The position numbers and the translations under genes are program-made. 8,187 nt of DNA from Spirochaeta sp. (GTDB taxonomy: Bacteria > Spirochaetota > Spirochaetia > Sphaerochaetales > Sphaerochaetaceae), in assembly GCA_020054965.1 (NCBI GenBank), contig JAIMZO010000057.1, positions 1-8,187 of the forward strand. The letters are read 5' to 3'. A model generated the notes under the pieces. That model did no database searches, was not told the origin of the DNA, and saw only the letters and a program-made list of their open reading frames with translations. Of the stretch, positions 1-6,400 are shown piece by piece (position 1 is the stretch's first letter; every line of letters begins with the position of its first letter).

Positions 1-1
1 A

Positions 2-595
2 GAAGGAACTCTTTTTTTACGGTGTGGCCATATCGAGTATACGCTTTCGGTTTCCAGCCAGACTGCCAGCACGTTCAGCAATCTCTCGCTTGAGGCTCGC
101 AGGGGAGTAAGGGTCATGACCGTTCTGGTTCATCGAGAGGACAGCATGTCACTTTTTGGCTTCTCTGATGCAGATGAGCGGGAAGCTTTTCTTCAGTTGC
201 AGACAGTATCGGGAATCGGGTCAAAACAGGCACTGAAGATCCTCAGTGGTATCAATGTACGGAACCTTGCAGAGGCATTGGATAGTGGGAACCTGAAATT
301 GCTTTCATCTATACCTGGAATTGGTCCGAAAACCGGACAGAAGATGATCCTTGCACTGAGAAATGTGCTGGTATTGGATGAGGATAAAGGGAGAAGCCAA
401 ATGGGAACGAGGAAACAGGCACATCACCCATACAGTGATATCATCAATGCGCTTGTCGATATGGGGTATGATCGTCGTCTCGTTGAGGAAACCGTGGAAA
501 AGGTTGCAGAGAACCAGGCTTCTGAGCTCGAGAAGATGAGTCACCATGATGCCGAGGAACATTTGTTTCGTTTGAGCATCAAGTTACTCGGATGA
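2..595 (+). CDS. ruvA: Holliday junction branch migration protein RuvA (5'-truncated by the window edge)
   Basis: RuvA binds the four-way Holliday junction as a tetramer and loads RuvB motors for branch migration in recombination and repair. The frame is open from the first base. Residues before the ATG at 116 match the N-terminal OB-fold of RuvA, which leads into the conserved [11 protein letters not shown] segment, so 116 is not the true start and about a dozen codons lie upstream. In the visible 197 residues, two helix-hairpin-helix motifs carry VSGIGSK (about 69-75) and [11 protein letters not shown] (about 104-114) for backbone contacts. A charged flexible linker follows, then the small C-terminal domain III (about 143-197) that contacts RuvB. 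Visible length plus the missing residues gives about 205-210, normal for the family. The stop at 593-595 lies 10 bp before ruvB, indicating one transcript. Identification rests on motifs and on the adjacent ruvB. Confidence 0.95.
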   Translation, partial: EGTLFLRCGHIEYTLSVSSQTASTFSNLSLEARRGVRVMTVLVHREDSMSLFGFSDADEREAFLQLQTVSGIGSKQALKILSGINVRNLAEALDSGNLKLLSSIPGIGPKTGQKMILALRNVLVLDEDKGRSQMGTRKQAHHPYSDIINALVDMGYDRRLVEETVEKVAENQASELEKMSHHDAEEHLFRLSIKLLG

Positions 596-605
596 CAGGG
601 ACGCA

Positions 606-1673
606 ATGCATATGGAAACCAATCAACCGGATTTACACGAACTGATACAAAACTCCGTAACCTCTTCTTCCTTCCAGGAAGAGGCGGACAGACAGGAAAA
701 TATTCTTCGCCCGAAGTTGTTGAAGGATTTTCAGGGACAACAACGGCTCAAGGATAATCTTGCAGTCTTTGTGCAAGCGGCACGGGAGAGAAAGGAGACC
801 TTGGATCATACCTTCCTCATCGGCCCTCCTGGACTGGGAAAGACCACCCTGGCAAGCATCATCGCCAACGAGATGGGAGCAGAGATCCGAATGACCAGCG
901 CACCTGCATTGGAGAAACCCAAGGATCTTGCAGGGATTCTGACCAATGTCACCGAAGGATCTATTTTCTTTATTGATGAAATTCATCGGCTCAAGCCTGC
1001 TCTTGAAGAGATGTTGTATATAGCCATGGAAGATTTCGAGATCGATTGGGTCATCGGCCAAGGGCCAGCAGCCCGTACGATGCGAATACCTCTCCCGAAA
1101 TTCACCCTGGTAGGTGCCACCACCAAGGCAGGTTCCGTATCCAGTCCTCTCTCTTCACGATTCGGGATTACATGTCATATCGAGTTCTACAATGAGAAGG
1201 AATTGGCAAATATCATCAGGCGATCAGCCCAGATCATGCATGTACATATAGAGGAGGAGGCAATCATTCTCCTTGCAAAATGCAGTAGGGGAACACCTCG
1301 TATAGCCAATCGTCTCTTGAGAAGATTGCGGGATTTTGCGGCTGTTATGGGGGATGGCCTTGTCACCTCTACCGTGGTAGACCATGGGATGGAACGACTC
1401 GGAATCGATACCAATGGGCTCGAGATGCAGGACCGCAACATACTGCGGACCATCATCGAATTTTATGATGGTGGGCCTGTAGGCGCCGAAACCTTAAGTA
1501 TCAGTGTAGGCGAGGCAATAGAATCCCTCGAGGATTTCTATGAACCATACCTGATCCAGAAAGGGTATCTGAAACGAACACCTCGTGGCCGTATGACCAC
1601 TAAACTTGCCTATGAATTGCTGGGTATACCCTGTAAAAGGAATATGGATGACAATCAAGGAATTCTCTTTTGA
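606..1673 (+). CDS. ruvB: Holliday junction branch migration ATPase RuvB
   Basis: RuvB is the hexameric AAA+ ATPase that pumps DNA through a RuvA-bound Holliday junction. At 355 residues it is near the usual 330-350, with a slightly long N-terminus. Visible motifs are Walker A GPPGLGKT (73-80), Walker [10 protein letters not shown] (121-129), sensor 1 GATTKAG (170-176), the probable arginine finger R185 in SSRFG, and sensor 2 [15 protein letters not shown] (229-243). The C-terminal winged helix has GGPVG (289-293), EPYLIQ (313-318) and RTPRGR (324-329). All catalytic positions are present. An AGGGA at 597-601 lies 4 nt before the ATG at 606 and 10 nt before a second in-frame ATG at 612, so either could initiate; the first is given. 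The gene follows ruvA by 10 bp, and its last 26 bp are shared with the start of queA in another frame. Confidence 0.97.
   Translation: MHMETNQPDLHELIQNSVTSSSFQEEADRQENILRPKLLKDFQGQQRLKDNLAVFVQAARERKETLDHTFLIGPPGLGKTTLASIIANEMGAEIRMTSAPALEKPKDLAGILTNVTEGSIFFIDEIHRLKPALEEMLYIAMEDFEIDWVIGQGPAARTMRIPLPKFTLVGATTKAGSVSSPLSSRFGITCHIEFYNEKELANIIRRSAQIMHVHIEEEAIILLAKCSRGTPRIANRLLRRLRDFAAVMGDGLVTSTVVDHGMERLGIDTNGLEMQDRNILRTIIEFYDGGPVGAETLSISVGEAIESLEDFYEPYLIQKGYLKRTPRGRMTTKLAYELLGIPCKRNMDDNQGILF
1635..1640 (+). promoter_or_regulatory. Ribosome binding site for queA, inside ruvB
   Basis: AAAAGG ends 7 nt before the ATG at 1648. This supports that ATG rather than the in-frame ATG at 1606, which would add 14 residues that do not resemble the QueA N-terminus. 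The site lies within the last codons of ruvB, so translation of the two genes is probably coupled. Confidence 0.6.
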
Positions 1674-2688
1674 CCTACCACCACACCTGATCGCACAAAC
1701 TCCTGCTGACAAACGAGGGGAGGACCGACTTCTTGTACTGAACCGCAGAGATGGCAGTTTCGTCGATGAACAGATGCATCATTTCGCCTCCTACCTTGAG
1801 GAAGGAAGCGTTGTTGTGGTGAATAACAGTAAAGTCAGGAAAGCACGGGTATACGCTACCAGTGATACCGGTAGTACCGTTGAATTTCTCTTTTTGGAGG
1901 AAAACCTTGACAACACCTGGCAGTGTATGGTCACCAAGGCAAAGCGTCAGAAAGTAGGAAAGCACTATACATTCCGCAACAAAGAGGGAAACTACAGTCG
2001 TAAGGCCTGGATTACCGGAACCGGTGATGACGGGACCAAGACAGTTGCCTTTGATTCCCCGCTGGATGAGCATTTTTTTCGTGAGCTTGGACACGTCCCC
2101 CTTCCTCCGTATATCAAACGGGAGGATTCCTTTGCTGATGAAAAACGGTACCAGACCATTTATGCAGAAAAGGAAGGTTCGGTTGCAGCACCCACTGCTG
2201 GGTTGCACTTCACTGAGGAAATACTCTCTTCTATACAGGAAAAGGGGTGTACAATTGTTCCCATAACACTCCATGTTGGGCCGGGAACTTTCTTACCTGT
2301 GAGAACCGAGCACCTTGATGACCATACGATGCACTATGAGCGGTACAATATTAGCGAAGAAGCTGCAAAGCTCATTACCCAGGCGCATAAGGAAGGTAGA
2401 AAAGTCGTTGCAACAGGAACTACCAGTGTAAGAACGCTAGAGAGCGCCTTCAACAGCGAAACAGGATGCTTGGAAAGTGGGGAAGGGCGGACAAATCTCT
2501 TTATCCGCCCCGGCTACCAATGGAAAGTGGTAGACCAGCTCCTGACCAATTTCCACACCCCTGAATCAACATTGCTGGTCCTCGTCTCTACCTTTGCAGG
2601 GAAACCCTTCATCGATAGGGCTTACCAGCATGCCGTGGACAAGGAGTATCGCTTTTTCAGCTATGGGGATGCTATGTTCATCCGCTAG
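1648..2688 (+). CDS. queA: S-adenosylmethionine:tRNA ribosyltransferase-isomerase QueA
   Basis: QueA transfers and isomerises the ribosyl part of S-adenosylmethionine onto 7-aminomethyl-7-deazaguanine in tRNA, giving epoxyqueuosine at the wobble position. The 346-residue length is standard. The start at 1648 gives [19 protein letters not shown], matching the usual QueA opening. Further family signatures are LPPYIKRED (152-160), RYQTIYA (167-173), PTAGLHFT (182-189), HVGPGTF (209-215), [10 protein letters not shown] (257-266), NLFIRPG (283-289), [13 protein letters not shown] (298-310) and [10 protein letters not shown] (334-343). The N-terminal segment [10 protein letters not shown] (59-68) departs from the commoner NDT-V-PARL form. 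The gene overlaps ruvB by 26 bp and is the last visible gene of the ruvAB operon. Its TAG stop overlaps the stop of the convergent tmk. Cytoplasmic enzyme; identification is firm from motifs. Confidence 0.96.
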   Translation: MTIKEFSFDLPPHLIAQTPADKRGEDRLLVLNRRDGSFVDEQMHHFASYLEEGSVVVVNNSKVRKARVYATSDTGSTVEFLFLEENLDNTWQCMVTKAKRQKVGKHYTFRNKEGNYSRKAWITGTGDDGTKTVAFDSPLDEHFFRELGHVPLPPYIKREDSFADEKRYQTIYAEKEGSVAAPTAGLHFTEEILSSIQEKGCTIVPITLHVGPGTFLPVRTEHLDDHTMHYERYNISEEAAKLITQAHKEGRKVVATGTTSVRTLESAFNSETGCLESGEGRTNLFIRPGYQWKVVDQLLTNFHTPESTLLVLVSTFAGKPFIDRAYQHAVDKEYRFFSYGDAMFIR

Positions 2689-3290
2689 AAGAGAATCTCC
2701 TGGATGTTTCTTGCAATCTCCTCCTTCGGGAGAAGCCCATCAAGTCTTACCAATGTTACTCCTTCATCAAGTGTATCAAAGATGCGCTCATAGCTCTCTT
2801 TTACCTTTTCGAGAAACTCATGACGCTCAAACAACTCCTCTTGGTCTCCTCTTCCCTTGATTCTTCTCAGGCATTCATCAACTGGAGTATCGATGAAAAA
2901 TAAGTATTGGGGGGAAGGGAAGGCATTGAGCCTCTGTATCGTCTCGAAATCGCTGTCGATACTCTGGTATGCCAAGGAAGAGTAAAGATAACGGTCACAA
3001 ATGACCAGCTTCCCCTCATCCAGGTCCCGAATAAGACCATTGACCGGATTATTGAGATGGTCTTCTCGGTCAGCTGCATAGAGCATTGCCAGTGACAAAG
3101 GCGTTGTGACAATTTGCTTTCTCAGCACGGAACGGACAAGCCGTCCGATTGGTTTATCGGTCGGTTCGAAGGTCGCACGACAGGGACGGTCATTCTGGTC
3201 ACAATATTCTGCAAGCAACTGCATCTGGGTAGTAGTACCAGCTCCATCCAATCCCTCGAAAACAATAAAATTCTGCAATACTGAAGGCAT
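2685..3290 (-). CDS. tmk: Thymidylate (dTMP) kinase
   Basis: Tmk phosphorylates dTMP to dTDP with ATP, an essential step in dTTP supply. From ATG 3290 the protein has 201 residues, usual for the family. Upstream in-frame ATGs at 3404 and 3296 are less likely: the Shine-Dalgarno sequence sits 8 nt before 3290 but only 2 nt before 3296. Motifs are the P-loop GLDGAGTTTQ (13-22), EPTD plus GRLVR (42-45, 49-53) in the dTMP-binding region, AADREDHL (72-79), CDRYLYSSLAYQ (98-109) with the DRY triad, and an arginine-rich lid near RRIKGRGDQEELFER (142-156). The odd point is the P-loop: the normal lysine is threonine (T19, codon ACT at 3236-3234). All other signatures are intact, so I do not call a pseudogene. 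The gene is convergent with queA and divergent from the TamB-like gene, so it is probably transcribed alone. Confidence 0.94.
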   Translation of the reverse strand: MPSVLQNFIVFEGLDGAGTTTQMQLLAEYCDQNDRPCRATFEPTDKPIGRLVRSVLRKQIVTTPLSLAMLYAADREDHLNNPVNGLIRDLDEGKLVICDRYLYSSLAYQSIDSDFETIQRLNAFPSPQYLFFIDTPVDECLRRIKGRGDQEELFERHEFLEKVKESYERIFDTLDEGVTLVRLDGLLPKEEIARNIQEILF

Positions 3291-3298
3291 ATCCATAT

Positions 3299-3305
3299 CT
3301 CCTTT
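3299..3305 (-). promoter_or_regulatory. Ribosome binding site for tmk (decides the start)
   Basis: Read on the minus strand this is AAAGGAG, a strong Shine-Dalgarno match. It lies 8 nt before the ATG at 3290 and only 2 nt before the ATG at 3296, favouring 3290. Confidence 0.75.
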
Positions 3306-3315
3306 CCTATCTCTA

Positions 3316-3334
3316 TGGTACGGTAAATATACCA
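3316..3334. repeat. Inverted repeat TGGTA-N9-TACCA over the candidate tmk -10 box
   Basis: TGGTA at 3316-3320 is the reverse complement of TACCA at 3330-3334. A second nested pair, GGTA at 3322-3325 and TACC at 3330-3333, shares the right arm. A further GGTAAAT copy sits at 3338-3344. The repeat covers the proposed -10 box and start site of tmk, where a repressor operator could lie, but the arms are short and no known regulator consensus was recognised. Confidence 0.3.
3326..3334 (-). promoter_or_regulatory. Candidate extended -10 promoter element for tmk
   Basis: On the minus strand the sequence is TGGTATATT, an extended -10 form (TGn followed by a five-of-six match to TATAAT). Transcription would begin near 3319, leaving a leader of about 28 nt that contains the tmk ribosome binding site. 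The -35 position, 17 nt upstream, is only a run of A (from the T tract at 3348-3354), so recognition would depend on the extended -10. Prediction by eye only. Confidence 0.35.
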
Positions 3335-3368
3335 CAAGGTAAATCAGTTTTTTTACGTAATAATGCGG

Positions 3369-3374
3369 GATAAT
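3369..3374 (+). promoter_or_regulatory. Weak candidate -10 box for the TamB-like gene
   Basis: GATAAT matches TATAAT at five of six positions, 65 bp before the GTG start. No good -35 hexamer lies at 16-18 nt upstream; the T-rich run at 3348-3354 is about 15 nt away. An alternative -10, TATACT at 3412-3417, would leave a leader of only about 16 nt. Neither is convincing. Confidence 0.22.
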
Positions 3375-3422
3375 CTGGAAAATGGAGGTGCCCAAGCCAT
3401 GCACTATCGGCTATACTTGTAC

Positions 3423-3429
3423 AGAAAGG
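3423..3429 (+). promoter_or_regulatory. Ribosome binding site for the TamB-like gene
   Basis: AGAAAGG ends 10 nt before the GTG at 3440. A second purine run, AGAGG at 3434-3438, is too close (1 nt) to serve. The reading frame upstream of 3440 stays open back to a TAA at 3371 but holds no ATG, GTG or TTG, so GTG 3440 is the first possible conventional start. Confidence 0.5.
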
Positions 3430-3439
3430 TGTAAGAGGC

Positions 3440-6400
3440 GTGCGATATCATACTACGTTGAAGGACATAGCCATCTCTGTACTCGTGCTTGTCAGTTGTG
3501 CCATTCTCACCCTATGGGGGATGGTATATCTTGATATGCGCAATCCAAGCCGATATCTTGCCGATTACCTGGTTTCTTCCCTCGAGCAGAGCGGCTCATT
3601 TACCTTCTCCGCAACCGGTATAGAACGTACATTCCTCAGGGACCTGACCATTCTCAACCCTTCCTTAGAAAAAGATGAAAAGGTCCTCGCCTCTGCAGAA
3701 GAGGGAACCATAAAGGGAGGGATTCCCTTGCTTGTCCAATCTGTCATGCAAGGAAACAAACGTGTGTCTCTCGAACTGGAACAAGTGCAGGTAGAACTCG
3801 ATGAATCATCCTCCCTCCCACAGCGTGGTGATGAATCATCCGATCTCATCAGCCGCTGGTTGCAGGAGAATACCTTCCAAGTCAATGCAAACTCTTTGGA
3901 AGGTTCCTTTAGTACTTCCTCATTCACCGCTGATGTACACCAAGCTGCTTTCAATTTTGAGATGCAGAGAGGAGATAGCCTTCCTTCACTGCAGGCAAGA
4001 GCCGGAGGTGTATTGCTCAAGATCGGCAGTACCGATGTTGCTCTGGAGGGAACCATTCTCAATCTCAATAAAGAGGGTACGGTTTCCTTTACCTCATCTC
4101 TCTCTACGCTTACTACACAACAAGGGTCTGGCAGCATGGAAAACCTTGTAGCCCAAGGATCCATCACAGGTTTCAATCTTCCAACAGATGTAGGGTTGCT
4201 ATCCCTCTCTGCAGCAAATGTCGATGCACAACTACCAAGCCTATCCTTTTCAATACCAGAGTTCAATGGTACGGTATCACTGGAACAAGGTAGGCCACAA
4301 CTTGCAACGCTCTCGTTTGACGAAATGATCATGCGCAGCAATCAGATGGTATTGTATGCCCCAACAACCACACTGCAAGGGACCTGGGGTGAAGGACAAC
4401 TCTCCCTTGGTGCTGCAACGAAGGAGGGAGAACCGCTTACCTTCATTGTGCAGGATACACTCTCCCTGGACAGTGACAATCTGATTCTTAATGCCCGGTA
4501 CCAGAGCGAGGGTGGGAATATAGAAGCATCCGTATTGCTCAATCAGGTAACCTACCAACGAGAAGATCTTACAGCTCGCCTGGATTCCGTATCCATTACA
4601 GGTGATGCTCTACTGAAAGATGGTGCTCTTGAAAATGTTTCAGCAAGCATGTCCTCCAGTAGTACGTTCTCCCTGCATTCAGAAGGGATAGAAGCTGCTT
4701 CCCCGCTCACATCAACAGTTCGTTATGAGAAAGATCGCTCCTCATTGAGCGCATCCCTTACTTTTGAGGAACTGATATCTTCTTTCACCGATGGACCCCT
4801 CTATACCCGCCTCTCATACCAAGGGAATGTGCTTGGAAGACAGTTGCAAGGGGAGATCTCTCTTGATGAGCGGTTCAACCTGCTTTCAGTATACAATCTC
4901 CCCCTAGAGGATGTCGGCTCTCTCCATATCAGTTCACGTATGGATGAATTCCCTCTCTCATTCCTTTCTCCCACAATCACACGCTATGCGCCATTCTTGC
5001 AACCGTATTACGATGAGGCTACAAACCTTACAGGGAACATTTCATTCCAGTCAGAAACGGGGCAGGGGGCTGTCATGCCATTTGACGGCACCCTTGCCAT
5101 TGACCTTGCGATTCGGCAGATGAAAATCGGAAAGCTTGAGACAGATGCAGGATTCATCTTCCAAGGGTATGTAGAGAAGGATGTGCTCGATGTAGAGGCT
5201 TTGACCATCGCTACCAGTGGATACAGACTGGTGTACACAGGGGAAACGGATTTGCACGACTGGCTTCCCAGTGGCCAATTGGATCTTTTCAGGAGCTTTG
5301 ACGGACAACTGCTTGGAAGTATCAATTTCTTCGAGGAACCACCAAAGCAGTATCGGTTCAAGATGACCACCCCATATGAACAATCCTTCTTCATTGAAGG
5401 GATTGTAAGTTCATCCCCGCAAAATCTCCTCATTGGAGATGCCCAGCTTGGAATGTTCGAAACGCTCTATCCTTTCTCGTTCCTTTTGCAGACCAGCACA
5501 TTACAACTTAGCATCAAGCAAGAAGATGCATTTTCTCTAAGCACGAACCTTGCTCCACCTATTGTGGCTGACGTCACCAGCAATGGACTGACCCTGCCTA
5601 ATCGAGGATTCTTCGCCAATTCTGAAATTTCTGGTGACATGCAGATTGTATTCAACAATTCTCACGAATGGAGCGTATCCAGCAATCTTCTGACCATCGG
5701 TGATGTGGTATTCCAGGGACATACCTACAAACTACAAACTGCCGTATTACTAACACAAGACACACTATCTCTTCCTGATATCTCGCTTACTGATGAACAG
5801 GATACAGAACTAAGGAGCAAGCTTTCCTATACTGGCTCAGATTTCCTCACCCTGGGTGAACGCTCCTTCCTTGCACCCTTCGATGCATCGTTTACGCTAG
5901 AGGCCAACAACGAGCGAACCATTGCCATCTCCCTTATGGGTGAGGATTCACGTATCAGTGCACTTGTAAAACTTGATGAATTGCCTCTTGATCGATTTTT
6001 CACGTTCACAGAAGGTGTAGTCGTTGATTTGGATCTCCTAGGCTATACCGATCTCAAACAGACAATCAGTGCTGACGGCATACTGAATCTCAGAAGAGGA
6101 GACGGGACATTGTCCACCAAGATTGAAGCTGGGAATACAACGCTCAACCTATTCGATTCGCAATTTTCACAAGGAGACCTTTCCTATGCAGGCAATCTGT
6201 TGCTCATCAAGGGAAACAAAGCCTTAAGCGAGGGTACATTCTCTCATATTCGCCATCTTTCCTATAAAGACCAGGAAAGTACACTCAGCTATACCCTTGC
6301 ACTCGATCTGGGAACGATGGAAAGTCTCTTAGACCTCCCTTCTGCAATATCCCCAATCCTAGGGGGAAAGGCAAAGGCTGTACTTTCGCTTTCAGACATC

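Larger units (their letters stand above)
3291..3439. other. Divergent intergenic region between tmk and the TamB-like gene
   Basis: This 149-bp stretch is the only substantial non-coding gap and separates two divergently transcribed genes, so both promoters should lie here unless the rightward one is inside tmk. It contains an A/T-rich core with a run of seven T at 3348-3354, an 8-bp perfect palindrome TTACGTAA at 3353-3360, a direct repeat GGTAAAT at 3322-3328 and 3338-3344, and the inverted repeat and promoter-like hexamers listed separately. I see no small ORF of note and no intrinsic terminator. Confidence 0.7.

Noticed and set aside
116..595. The ATG at 116 as the start of a short RuvA
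   Set aside because: The frame is open to the left edge and the residues before 116 match the RuvA OB-fold, so this ATG is internal.
1675..2274. A 199-codon minus-strand open frame opposite queA
   Set aside because: The queA frame carries all family motifs. The antisense translation has no family resemblance and no clear ribosome binding site was noted.
2717..2733. Possible terminator hairpin with a TTCG loop after queA
   Set aside because: The stem is only four or five base pairs, lies inside tmk and is not followed by a T run, so it is not supported as an intrinsic terminator.
3291..3404. N-terminal extension of tmk to the ATG at 3404
   Set aside because: The extra residues do not resemble any Tmk N-terminus and would bypass a strong ribosome binding site placed correctly for the ATG at 3290.
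3565..4341. A 258-codon open frame on the minus strand inside the TamB-like gene
   Set aside because: Its translation is rich in Ser, Arg and Cys with no recognisable domain, and it lies entirely opposite a well-supported coding frame. It is a shadow of the codon use of the large gene.
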